Shown here: piece after piece, positions 19,529-27,868 of the stretch
Layout of the letters: each line of letters starts with the position of its first letter
Position numbering within the stretch: position 1 is the first letter of the stretch
From: Poecilobothrus nobilitatus
Lineage: Eukaryota; Arthropoda; Insecta; Diptera; Dolichopodidae
DNA: 64,000 nucleotides
Direction of reading: 5' to 3'
Assembly: GCA_947095535.1 (NCBI GenBank)
Contig: OX352773.1
Span: forward strand, 105,601,948-105,665,947
Translations under genes and position numbers: made by a program
The notes under the pieces: model-generated
Seen by the model: only the letters and a program-made list of their open reading frames with translations
What the model was told of the DNA's origin: nothing
Databases searched by the model: none

Positions 19529-20187
19529 TTTGATGTTTTTAAATGTAATCTAACTGTTATTGTTTCTCCTTGAAAATTAATTAAATTTCCGTTCTGATCA
19601 AGCAATTTAATAGTAAGAGAACTTATGTGATGAACAGTTATCGGTAAATAAATAACATTTTTAGGAACTTCAATAATTTTATAACCGGGGCTAACACCAA
19701 TAGAAAATTCATGCAAAATGCGTGCTTCTTGTCCGTTCATATATGCTCTTGAGATAATATTACATTCTATTCTCACTATGTTTATATTGTTAATATCAAC
19801 AAAAAGATCTGAAGTATGCCATTTTTTAGGGGATAATCTCTTTCTGCTAAAACCTAATAATTTACCAATAGTATCTTTTCTTTCAAAGTCAATTTCTTTA
19901 TGAGCAAAAATTTCACATTTTAATGTATTATTGTTTGCTCGTACAATTAATTCATCCGCATCTGTTTCAACAATATTCAGCTCTTTTCTGAGAAATTTTT
20001 CAATATCTTCAATTTCATATGAACCTGTGGGAATTATGATTGGTTTATCATCAATAATAAATGTGTTATTCCCCTCATCTATATTCGGTATAGAATGATA
20101 CGTTTGAAAATCTACTAATCCACAAGTATATTCTTTTCCTTTTAAATCTATAGATGGAAAAAAAGTATTTGTCAATACTTGACATAT
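19525..20187 (-). CDS. Penton-like minor capsid protein
   Basis: ~216-220 aa. Motifs typical of the Maverick minor capsid: GLVDFQTYHSIPNI, a PTGSYEIEDIEKFLRKEL segment, LIVRANNNTLKCEI, IGKLLGFS, VRIECNIISRAYMNGQ, and a C-terminal PGYKIIEVP...IYLP...LDQNGNLINFQGE stretch, consistent with a single jelly roll. There is no ATG at the expected start; the frame opens at ~20187 after a TAA and the first usable codon is TTG at 20175, so the original N-terminus has been lost or mutated. Unrelated in detail to the penton of Polinton A. Confidence 0.7.
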   Translation of the reverse strand: MCQVLTNTFFPSIDLKGKEYTCGLVDFQTYHSIPNIDEGNNTFIIDDKPIIIPTGSYEIEDIEKFLRKELNIVETDADELIVRANNNTLKCEIFAHKEIDFERKDTIGKLLGFSRKRLSPKKWHTSDLFVDINNINIVRIECNIISRAYMNGQEARILHEFSIGVSPGYKIIEVPKNVIYLPITVHHISSLTIKLLDQNGNLINFQGETITVRLHLKTSK

Positions 20188-20393
20188 TTATGACTGATAA
20201 TTGACATATTTATGTTTTTTATACCCTATAATTTATAAATAAAGTTCATTTATTCCATTTACAATTTTTTTGTTTCTTTCATTCAAACAAAAAATAAAAT
20301 AACCTTGAACTTGAACAAAATTATAATGTAGGTCAAGAATATAATATAGCTAAACTAATTATAAAAAGAATTTTTTTGTTTTTTAATAATGCT

Positions 20394-20774
20394 TTATTTA
20401 CAGATAATTTTTTTGTTTTTGTTAACAACATGAAATAAAAATTCTAAACATAAATGACCGCAATTATATGAAATAAAGTTTTGATATCTATCATAATTAT
20501 AAACAATTTTATTTCCGAAATATTTAATTACTTCTAATGGAGGTTGTAAATTTCCAAAGCTGTCAAAATATTGTATGGTTTGAGGTTTTTTATAATAAGC
20601 TACCCAGTGCGTTCCATATCCAATGGAATTATCTAAATTAATTATACCACATTCATATTTCAAAGGTTTGTGTGTTGGTAAATTATCTCGCATAAAAACT
20701 CCACGGCAATGCTTTAAGTGTTTTTTTCCAAATTCTTCTAAGTCATAATTGTTAAGTGCTCTTTTGGGTAGCTC
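20394..20774 (-). CDS. Adenain-like cysteine protease (C5 type)
   Basis: Virion-maturation protease. From the Met at 20693: His29 (GTHW), Asp44 (YFDSFG), Gln71 and Cys78 (NCGHLCL) fit the C5 triad plus oxyanion Gln, and the Gln-Cys spacing of seven equals that of adenovirus protease. The conserved N-terminal part (ELPKRALNNYDLEEFGKKHLK...CRGVFMRDNLP) is in the same frame upstream to about 20775, but no ATG is in frame there, so the annotated end is approximate and a start mutation or frameshift is likely. Adjacent to the hydrophobic-protein gene, within the late block. Confidence 0.8.
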   Translation of the reverse strand, partial: ELPKRALNNYDLEEFGKKHLKHCRGVFMRDNLPTHKPLKYECGIINLDNSIGYGTHWVAYYKKPQTIQYFDSFGNLQPPLEVIKYFGNKIVYNYDRYQNFISYNCGHLCLEFLFHVVNKNKKIICK

Positions 20775-20776
20775 AT

Positions 20777-21271
20777 TTATTGGTTTTTTGGATTCAAATA
20801 AAGACCCAACCCTTTCTTATATGGTTTTAATTGTAATCCTTTTCCTTCTTTTAATGCTATGGCTTCCATCATTTTATTATGGCGTTTACTTTCTTGTAAC
20901 TCCTTATAACCATTTTTAGCATCGTTTATAGCTTTAGCTATTCCAGCAGCACCACCTAATAATGCACCAACAGCTGAAAGACCCGCAAATATAGGAATTA
21001 AAGGTAAAATTCCTCCAATTTTTGGTACTGGAATTATTCTAGGGATATAAATTGTTTTTTTCTGTCCTCTAGAAAACTTTCGAGCTGCTTGTAAAGCAAT
21101 TCTTATAGTATTTTTGTCATTCATAGGTTTTTTCATAGTTTTAACCACTGTTCTGGCTTCCTTTATAATATTTCTTATCGATTTTCTTCTTTGTTTTTTT
21201 ATTGATTTTCTTCTTTGTATTTTTTATCGTTTTCTTTCTCAAACCCATACCGAGTTTAACCTTAGCTTTCA
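20777..21271 (-). pseudogene. Basic/hydrophobic virion protein, frameshifted
   Basis: The C-terminal 123 aa are clear: a Lys/Arg-rich stretch, a long hydrophobic Gly/Ala-rich segment (GGILPLIPIFAGLSAVGALLGG) that could cross or disrupt a membrane, a coiled helix, and a KPYKKGLGLYLNP tail, a widespread Maverick signature. The N-terminal part (MKAKVKLGMGLRKK followed by repeated KK/RRK motifs) is read in another frame starting at 21271; a frameshift near 21170-21185, inside a K-rich repeat, separates them. It may once have been one polypeptide with the PLA2 ORF, whose end it overlaps. Confidence 0.65.
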
Positions 21272-21609
21272 TTGTGTTTGTAACTAAAAATGCATTTTTC
21301 TCCCAAACTTGAGTTTTTACATTTAAATCTTTGCCAAGCTTTATCAGCGAGTGTGTTATCAGCTCTATAACGATGATGTTTATCTGTTCTTTCAGAATAT
21401 GCTATATCATGTACACGACAAGCCTCATCTAAATCATTAATTCCTTTATCACCGCGAGCTAATCGTTTTGTTAATTTTGTTCCAGGTCCACAATAATTAT
21501 AGCCTGGTAAATGTGCTTCAAATGGTAATTTATTAATTATAGTATTGATAATACCTTCCCCGCCAACAGTTTTTTTATAACTGTTTATGCATTTATTACG
21601 ATTAATCAT
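21262..21609 (-). CDS. Parvovirus-type phospholipase A2 domain protein
   Basis: 115 aa. Calcium loop GPG at residues 41-43 (within YNYCGPGT), catalytic His67-Asp68 and Tyr71 in CRVHDIAY: the pattern of the VP1-unique PLA2 domain of parvoviruses, also found in Maverick virion proteins and thought to aid passage through endosomal membranes. The last ~20 residues diverge from the family because of a probable frameshift where the ORF overlaps the basic-protein gene (21262-21271). First gene of the leftward late block, divergent from the ATPase (92 bp intergenic). Confidence 0.85.
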   Translation of the reverse strand: MINRNKCINSYKKTVGGEGIINTIINKLPFEAHLPGYNYCGPGTKLTKRLARGDKGINDLDEACRVHDIAYSERTDKHHRYRADNTLADKAWQRFKCKNSSLGEKCIFSYKHNES

Positions 21610-21701
21610 GCTTACTTTAGTTTAAGAAAGTTCATCGGGCACTAATCATCTTTATTTATACATTAACCATTTAAAACTATTTTTTATCGGTAGTTAAAAA
21701 A

Positions 21702-22385
21702 ATGAAATTTGTAAAAATAGATAATGCAATAAAAATAAAAAATTTTGATCGAAATTCCGAGAAAAAAGAGAAAAAACATGGTGATTTATTTCCAGATAGT
21801 ATAAGAGGATTAATAGTAGGGCCCTCAAACTGCGGTAAAACTAATGTTATGCTGAGCATGCTTTTAGATCCTAAAGGACTTAAATTTAGAAACCTATACA
21901 TTTATTCGAAGACACTACATCAACCTAAATATCAATACTTAAAGAAATTAATAAAACCAATTAAAGGAATGCGCTACAGCGAGTTTTCTAATAATGTTGA
22001 CATAATTAATCCATCTGCTTCTAAATCTAACTCAGTATTTATATTTGATGATGTAGCTTGTGATAAACAAGATAGTATAAGAGCTTACTTTTGCATGGGG
22101 CGGCATAAATAAGTTGATAGCTTTTATTTATGTCAATCTTATACAAAAATTCCAAAACATTTAGTTAGAGATAATGCAAATTTTTTGATTATATTCAAGC
22201 AGGATGATTGAAATTTAAAGCATATTTATAACGATCACGTGAATTCAGATATGTCTTACAATGATTTCAGAAAATTGAGTGCATGTTACTGGAATGATGA
22301 GTACGGGTTTCTCTTAATCGATAAAGATAAAAATTTAAATAACGGTCGCTACAGAAAAAAATTTGATGAATTTATAAAATTTTAA
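21702..22385 (+). pseudogene. Packaging ATPase (FtsK/HerA type) of Polinton B
   Basis: Pumps DNA into the capsid. Walker A GPSNCGKT at residues 40-47, Walker B SVFIFDD at ~111-117. The frame continues beyond two nonsense codons, TAA at 22110-22112 (after MGRHK) and TGA at 22209-22211 (after QDD), to a C-terminal KKFDEFIKF end at 22385, with no frameshift. Unlike the Polinton A ATPase, Walker B is kept. Head of a + strand block that runs through to integrase. Confidence 0.88.
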
Positions 22386-22776
22386 AACAATTTCAATTAA
22401 TAGCTGACAACAGATATCAGTTAAAAGTTTATATGAGGTTAATATTTTATATAACTTAACAGTTAACAGCAGAGTAGTCATCAGCTAACAACAAAGCAGT
22501 TGTCAGTTAAGAATAGAGCAGTTATTAGCTAACAACAAAGCAGTTATCAGTTAAGAATAGACCAGATATCAGCTAGCAACGAAGCAGTTAGTTAACAACG
22601 AAGCAGTTATCAGTTAACAACGAAGCAGTTATCAGTTAACAACGAAGCAGTTATCAGTTAACAACGAAGCAGTTATCAGTTAACAACGAAGCAGTTATCA
22701 GTTAACAACCAAGCAGTTAGCCCTTGCTGAATAACAATAGAAAAAGTAGAGTTAGTTAAGAAAAATAAGTTCAAGA
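22386..22776 (+). repeat. ~22-bp minisatellite between ATPase and DUF8207-like gene
   Basis: From about 22455 to 22716 a ~22-bp unit (AGTTATCAGTTAACAACGAAGC and variants) is repeated roughly a dozen times, diverged on the left (AGAATAGA / AGCTAACAACAAAG variants) and almost uniform on the right. Each unit contains the palindrome GTTAAC. Noncoding. It probably expands by slippage or unequal exchange; a protein-binding role is possible. Confidence 0.9.
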
Positions 22777-23733
22777 ATGAATGAAAAACGCATGAAAGAT
22801 TTAATCAAAACTCGAAAAAGTTTAAAAAAAAAATTTCATTTCTTGAAAGTAGGGAAACTGGCAGAAGATCAAAATCTGGAAGCATCATTTACCCCCATTA
22901 TTAAACCGTTAAAAGAATTAACTGATTTTGTGAAACAACAACAATATACGAAAAGTTTTATCATACCGGAAAACAAATCAGAAATAAAACAACCGCTTCA
23001 TGATGACGATAAGTTCTTTGAATCACCTAAAAACAAAAGTAACTCTTGGAGCAAATTTAAAACTTCAACACCGAACACTATAAAATTTGAAACATCATCT
23101 GAAATTGATAACACTAATAGTGAATCTAATTTCACAATTTCACAATTGCTTTTTCCTAACAAATCAGAACTTGACAAAACATATGGACCCTATTTTGATA
23201 AGTCATCAAATTCTCAAAAACTTGGAAATGCTGATTTTAGAATAGATGAAATTACTAAAAATATATTGATTGATGATGAAGTTTTTAAAGGAACACATGG
23301 ATTATATGAATTAATATTTAAAAAAAAGCCTATCAACTATTCTGAAAATGATCTAAATGTGTATCGTCAAATACTTGATAAAACAAATGCACATAGAAGA
23401 AATTATAGAAATTCAGAACAAATACGTGGAAACAAAGGTTTTAAATATAAGAATATTTTAAGAAAATTATATGAACATGATTATAACACTAGAAGGAAAA
23501 AAATTGGTATGGCACACACAAAACAACAATTTACAAAATTTTTACCTACTACAACAAGAACACATTTAAATTATATCAAACAACCAAATCAGTATGTTTA
23601 TTGGGATAATCCTAATGAGTTGGTTGATAGATTAAGACTTTTAATTGGATCACAATCAGCTGGTAACAACAATCATCATAATGAAATTATATCTATAATT
23701 GAAGAGTTGCGAGAAGCAAATATAATTGAATAA
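22777..23733 (+). CDS. Conserved Maverick protein, DUF8207-like
   Basis: 318 aa, intact. The N-terminal half is hydrophilic and probably disordered. The C-terminal half carries the family pattern: DKTYGPYF, GNADFRI, an IDDEVFKGTHGLYELIF segment, ILDKTNAH, and the final YWDNPNELVDRLRLL..S..AGN..HHNEIISIIEELREANII. Proteins with this C-terminus are widespread in arthropod Mavericks; no activity is known to me. Located between ATPase and fibre-like gene, same strand. Confidence 0.75.
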   Translation: MNEKRMKDLIKTRKSLKKKFHFLKVGKLAEDQNLEASFTPIIKPLKELTDFVKQQQYTKSFIIPENKSEIKQPLHDDDKFFESPKNKSNSWSKFKTSTPNTIKFETSSEIDNTNSESNFTISQLLFPNKSELDKTYGPYFDKSSNSQKLGNADFRIDEITKNILIDDEVFKGTHGLYELIFKKKPINYSENDLNVYRQILDKTNAHRRNYRNSEQIRGNKGFKYKNILRKLYEHDYNTRRKKIGMAHTKQQFTKFLPTTTRTHLNYIKQPNQYVYWDNPNELVDRLRLLIGSQSAGNNNHHNEIISIIEELREANIIE

Positions 23734-23765
23734 TATTTTTGTAATAGCAATCAGTAAAAATTAAA

Positions 23766-24254
23766 ATGCCACTTGACAAGTTTGGACGTAGCGCAGCTTC
23801 ATCTTCTTTTAGGGAACTCAATATTAGAGGATCTCCAGGTATAGGTTTCAAACTAACTTCTGGAGGTAATTATGATTTAGAAAATAAAATTTTGTCAAAT
23901 GTTCAAGATCCAATTGATGGAAATGACGCAGCAACACAAAATTATGTGAATAATCAAATTTTCTTTCACAAAGAATTAATAAAAATCTATATTGGAGAAA
24001 TGTTCGATACTTTAACTAATGAACTTAAATTAACACAAGAAAAATTAAAAACATTAGAAGAAGAAATGGAAGATAGTTTAGAGGAAGTCCACAACAAATT
24101 TTCTACAATGTTAAGTGAAAAATTTTCAGAAATAAATGATTTTATTCAATTTCAAATTAAAAAACCAATCGGATTTATTAATGAGAGACTACAAAAAGCT
24201 GAAGCTAAAGCTCCATCAGCATTAGATTTAATTAATAACTTAAACAAAAATTAA
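23766..24254 (+). CDS. Coiled-coil fibre-like Maverick protein
   Basis: 162 aa, intact. The N-terminus (MPLDKFGRS...PGIGFKLTSGGNYDLENKILSNV..P.DGNDAATQNYVN) resembles the short repeat/trimerisation motif of phage and adenovirus-like fibres. Residues ~65-130 are a strong heptad coiled coil rich in Leu, Glu and Lys. This is a plausible particle-surface or attachment protein. Starts 32 bp after the DUF8207-like gene. Confidence 0.6.
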   Translation: MPLDKFGRSAASSSFRELNIRGSPGIGFKLTSGGNYDLENKILSNVQDPIDGNDAATQNYVNNQIFFHKELIKIYIGEMFDTLTNELKLTQEKLKTLEEEMEDSLEEVHNKFSTMLSEKFSEINDFIQFQIKKPIGFINERLQKAEAKAPSALDLINNLNKN

Positions 24255-24300
24255 TAACTTAAAAAAATTAATTAGGATCAGTTTTCATTTAATTTTTGTA

Positions 24301-24591
24301 ATGGATATACATCAAATCGGATTTACTCTAAATAATTTTTTAAATAAATATGAAGCTAATTTACTAGAGGAGCATTATCATGAACTGATTCATCATTATA
24401 ATTTTCTACTGGAATTTAAAAACTCAAAACAAATAGATACAAAAGAATATGGTTTTCATTGGGATATATGCCCATATTCATCAGATACATCTGATTCATT
24501 TCCTGAAACTTGTCCTTGTATATCAGCCGAAACAATCATGTTAAGAATTGTGAAATTACTAAACTTATATGATAGAATTAAAAATAAATAA
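24301..24591 (+). CDS. Conserved Polinton small Cys-rich ORF
   Basis: 96 aa. Homologous to 2562-2813 of Polinton A: WDICPYSSDTSDS..ETCPC then a helical C-terminus (IVKLLNLYDR). Conservation across two otherwise different elements, always just upstream of integrase, suggests a function linked to integration or early expression. Unknown. Confidence 0.65.
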   Translation: MDIHQIGFTLNNFLNKYEANLLEEHYHELIHHYNFLLEFKNSKQIDTKEYGFHWDICPYSSDTSDSFPETCPCISAETIMLRIVKLLNLYDRIKNK

Positions 24592-24634
24592 AATATTTTT
24601 CCGTTAAAAATTGTTTTACTTATTTATATTTTAA

Positions 24635-24967
24635 ATGAGTAAAGGTGAGGTTGTTGTTGTTGATTTACTTGACTGGCTCGATGAAGTAAACGAGGAGAAC
24701 AAAGTTGAAATTTCAGATTCCGTTAAAGCAAAAAAAGATGAAGAAGAAAACGTAAAAAAGCGAATTAGCTTTAATTTAAAGGCTCAAATAAATATATTAT
24801 ACAAATGGAATACAGCGTATAAATTAGCTCGACAAAAATATTGGGAATTGATAGCACTCGATCGCTGGAGATTCAACCAAAGAATTCAAAAAACTGATGA
24901 TATTATTTCTAAAATTCTAGATAGTAGTGATCGGAAACAAATTTTTAATGAGGGATTTTTTGATTAA
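24635..24967 (+). CDS. Unidentified charged ORF upstream of integrase
   Basis: 110 aa. Acidic N-terminus (LLDWLDEVNEENKVE), a KKDEEENVKKR middle, then a helical, Trp/Arg-rich C-terminus (YKWNTAYKLARQKYWELIALDRWRFNQRI). Ends 54 bp before the integrase ATG. No family recognised and no counterpart in Polinton A. Confidence 0.5.
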   Translation: MSKGEVVVVDLLDWLDEVNEENKVEISDSVKAKKDEEENVKKRISFNLKAQINILYKWNTAYKLARQKYWELIALDRWRFNQRIQKTDDIISKILDSSDRKQIFNEGFFD

Positions 24968-25021
24968 TTGCAAATTTTAGCAATAAATAGAATTGCAAAA
25001 AAATATTTCACTTCATTAAAT

Positions 25022-25941
25022 ATGAGTAAAAGAAAGGTTGTTGATGAGTTGCATAAACATGCGCGGAAAAATTTTAAACGACGTAGAGTTATAATAAAAG
25101 GTTTTGATGATCTTTGGCAAGCTGATTTAGTAGAAATGGGATCATATGCTAAAGAGAATAAAGGTTTTAAATTTTTATTAACTGTGATTGATACTTTCTC
25201 CAAATATGCATGGGCAATTCCCATAAAAAGAAAAACTGCAGAGAATGTTACAGAAGCAATGCAAAATATTTTCATGACTTTTAAAAGACATCCGCAAAAT
25301 TTGCAAACGGATGATGGAAAAGAATTTTTCAATAAAATATTCAAAAAATTAATGAATAAATATGAAATAAATCATTATTCAACATTTAGTACATTAAAAC
25401 ATCTATTGTTGAACGTTTTAATAGAACTTTAAAAGAAAAAATGTGGAAAGAGTTTAGTTTTAATGGAAATTATAAATGGATAAGCCTAATTGAAGAACTA
25501 GTCAAACAATATAACAACACTAAACATCGAACAATTAAAAAACGTCCATCAGATGTTAATAAATATAATGCTAGGGATTTAATTAAAAATGTGTACAATC
25601 ATATCAAAATAGTTCCACCTGCTAAATTTAAAGTTGGTGATTCAGTTCGAATAAGCAAATATAAACATATTTTTGAAAAAGGTTATACACCAAATTGGAC
25701 AACTGAAATATTTCAAATCAAGAAAGTTCAAATTACCAACCCAGTAACATATTTATTAGAAGATTATCAAGGTCAACCAATACAAGGAGGCTTCTATGAA
25801 TATGAATTGTTAACAGCTGATCAAAAACAAGTATACTTGATTGAAAAAATTCTTAAAACTAAAGATAATAAAATTGTTGTTAAATGGTTAGGATTTTCTA
25901 CTAATCATAATTCATGGATAAATAAAAATGATATATTATAA
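25022..25941 (+). pseudogene. Polinton B integrase (retroviral-type, chromodomain tail)
   Basis: Start ATG 25022 (MSKRKVV...RKNFKRRR) chosen by homology to the Polinton A start. First Asp at ~residue 35 (WQADLVEM), second at ~97 (QTDDGKEF), Glu in IVERFN after a frameshift near 25400 caused by one missing base. Then KQYNNTKHRTIKK, PNWTTEIFQI and a C-terminal chromodomain-like tail (LIEKILKTKDN...WLGFS...SWINKNDIL). The Asp-Asp-Glu set is complete apart from the frameshift. Last + strand gene of the element. Confidence 0.92.
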
Positions 25942-25998
25942 AAAAATGTTTTTATTTTAATATTTAATAATTATAAAATATTTATTTTATTTGTAAAA

Positions 25999-26631
25999 TT
26001 AAAGAATTTCCATTTGATATGACGACTTTTGTTTTATTGACCGCAAATCAAGTATTGTATAATCAGATTTATAATCTACATCTATTATTGAAACTGATTC
26101 TATTTCTCCACCATTTGAGATTCTATCTGCTAAAATTTCGCGATATTCAAAGCATTGAATTTTGAGGAATTTTTGTTTAAAGTTGCTATCATATGCACAT
26201 CTTATATGCATTTCTTTAGTATCCGCATATTCCAATTTAAAATGTCTATAGAATATATAATCACTGTTTATTATTCCACCAATATTACGTTCTTTCAAAA
26301 TCAATTCTTGTCTAAAAGCTTCAATAGCCTCATCTACAGATACATAATGGGGTTCTGAATCAGCTTTATCTCCAAGTAAATGATCATCTGCTTTCAAAGT
26401 AGTAGTAGTTGGTGTTGTTGTTTTTATTGATGTTGATTTGTTTAGCGCATGGGAAATGGAATGTTTTAATAACTGAACTGATAAATTTACTCTTTCTGTT
26501 TCATTATTCGGAAGTAATATATTAAAATATGCACTTCCAAAAGCTGATTCATCTAACTTAACATCTGGAATTGGTGCTGAATTTGTTTGAATAGTTAACA
26601 AACAAAATATAAATAAGAGAAATGAGATCAT
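25999..26631 (-). CDS. Unidentified secreted protein (candidate cargo)
   Basis: 210 aa, intact. A clear signal peptide (basic-poor, hydrophobic FLLFIFCLL core, Ala/Ser-Ala cleavage zone near residue 18-20), then a Thr-rich stretch (TTTPTTTT) and a soluble beta/alpha-looking domain with two cysteines (IRCAYDS, KIQCFEY). It lies between integrase and the right TIR, on the opposite strand, outside the conserved Polinton core set. I recognise no family; it could be a captured host gene or an element-specific secreted factor. Confidence 0.6.
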   Translation of the reverse strand: MISFLLFIFCLLTIQTNSAPIPDVKLDESAFGSAYFNILLPNNETERVNLSVQLLKHSISHALNKSTSIKTTTPTTTTLKADDHLLGDKADSEPHYVSVDEAIEAFRQELILKERNIGGIINSDYIFYRHFKLEYADTKEMHIRCAYDSNFKQKFLKIQCFEYREILADRISNGGEIESVSIIDVDYKSDYTILDLRSIKQKSSYQMEIL

Positions 26632-26721
26632 CGTTTTATTTTAGAAAAATATGATATATCTTTATCAAAGGTTCACGTAATAATGATGAGTTGCAAATTA
26701 AAAATGTGTAACTTATACTTT

Positions 26722-27450
26722 TTATTTTCCAGAAATTTCTTTATTATGTACTGACTTTATTTGACTTATTATAAAACAAACATACATAAAAAGCGATAAA
26801 AATTGGTCTCTTCCATCTGAATAAGCTTCCATATAATCTAAATATTCCTCTTTTAAAGTTTCAAGTAGTTTTCTAAAATTAGTTAATACATCTCCAATTT
26901 TTGTTTTATTATTTTTTTCATTATAAGTATTCTCTATTAATGCTATAAATGTAATTCCATCATCAATTCGTCTCCTTATCATTGACTTTTTCAACTCATT
27001 TTGATTTTCTTCATATTCATTTGTTTTTAATGATAATGAACTAATATGTTGTTTAAATCCTTTATTATTATTATCATTTGGCAGTACATTTGAAATATTC
27101 TTCTCAATCAACTCCCAATTATCTTCTTCGGCAAAAGGACAATCACCTCCAAAACTGTTTGGTACTTGATTTTTGATTAATGATTGTCTAATTGTACCAA
27201 TAATAGAAATATCACCACCATATATTTCAATTTTTATATGTTGCCATTCCAACGGAGATAAAAATAGCTTATTATTTATTGACTCACCATTTCTAATTTT
27301 TAAAACACATGTCTTTTCCCCACCTTCTAGAGTTATATATATCTCCAAGATCTCATGAAATATTTTCCAATTTATTATTTTGATTGAACTCCATTTTCGT
27401 CCACAAATACAATATTTATATCCATGTAGAATATTATCAGCCCAAAACAT
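26722..27450 (-). CDS. Unidentified intracellular protein (candidate cargo)
   Basis: 242 aa, intact, no signal peptide. N-terminal ~85 residues look like a beta-rich domain (YCICGRKWSSIKI, a LEGGEKTCVLKI strand, IKIEIYGGDISI). The C-terminal half is helical (LTNFRKLLETLKEEYLDYMEAY) and ends with a hydrophobic helix (FLSLFMYVCFIISQI). Divergent leader toward the right TIR, which may hold its promoter. No known family recognised; not seen in Polinton A. Confidence 0.55.
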   Translation of the reverse strand: MFWADNILHGYKYCICGRKWSSIKIINWKIFHEILEIYITLEGGEKTCVLKIRNGESINNKLFLSPLEWQHIKIEIYGGDISIIGTIRQSLIKNQVPNSFGGDCPFAEEDNWELIEKNISNVLPNDNNNKGFKQHISSLSLKTNEYEENQNELKKSMIRRRIDDGITFIALIENTYNEKNNKTKIGDVLTNFRKLLETLKEEYLDYMEAYSDGRDQFLSLFMYVCFIISQIKSVHNKEISGK

Positions 27451-27868
27451 TATGATGCTTCTACTTGATAGTCTGTTTGGATTATGTCATATTCTTATCA
27501 AAATTAGTCTTTTATAGAATTTGCGAAGTACTTTATTGCATTAATTTTTTTAAATAAAAAAATCTCTCTGAGTAAAAGCATATAGAACTAGAATCAAATC
27601 TAAACACATTATCTATATTAATAAACTTATCTTGTAGACTTTATTGTCCTACCCACAGAAGTTTAAATAATTCTGAACATAGATAAAATTTAAAACATTT
27701 TTACTATTTCAATTTTCATTTCATGTTTAGTCATGTACTATGCTAAGAAATTTTTATTGTTTTTACCAGTTAACATGCATATGTAAAGTGTGTTTTTTAT
27801 TAACAAAGAAAACAAGTTTATAGTAAATTATAATGATGTTGCTGTTGGTATATTATATTAATGAAATT
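27451..27868. repeat. Subterminal inverted copy of TIR sequence
   Basis: After ~200 bp of AT-rich leader, about 27685-27868 matches part of the LEFT TIR (around 11613-11770) in direct orientation, so it is inverted relative to the adjoining right TIR (~28085-28270). The right end can therefore fold into a large hairpin. The copy is diverged from the TIRs, so it is older than this insertion. Confidence 0.8.

Noticed and set aside
16389..22112. In-frame TAA codons where glutamine is plausible in polB and ATPase, hinting at a recoded genetic code
   Set aside because: The same genes also show frameshifts and a TGA, Gln elsewhere is CAA/CAG, and all other ORFs end normally at TAA/TAG. Simple decay explains it.
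22455..22716. Regular repeats suggestive of a CRISPR array
   Set aside because: Units are directly adjacent with no unique spacers, and the context is eukaryotic. It is a minisatellite.
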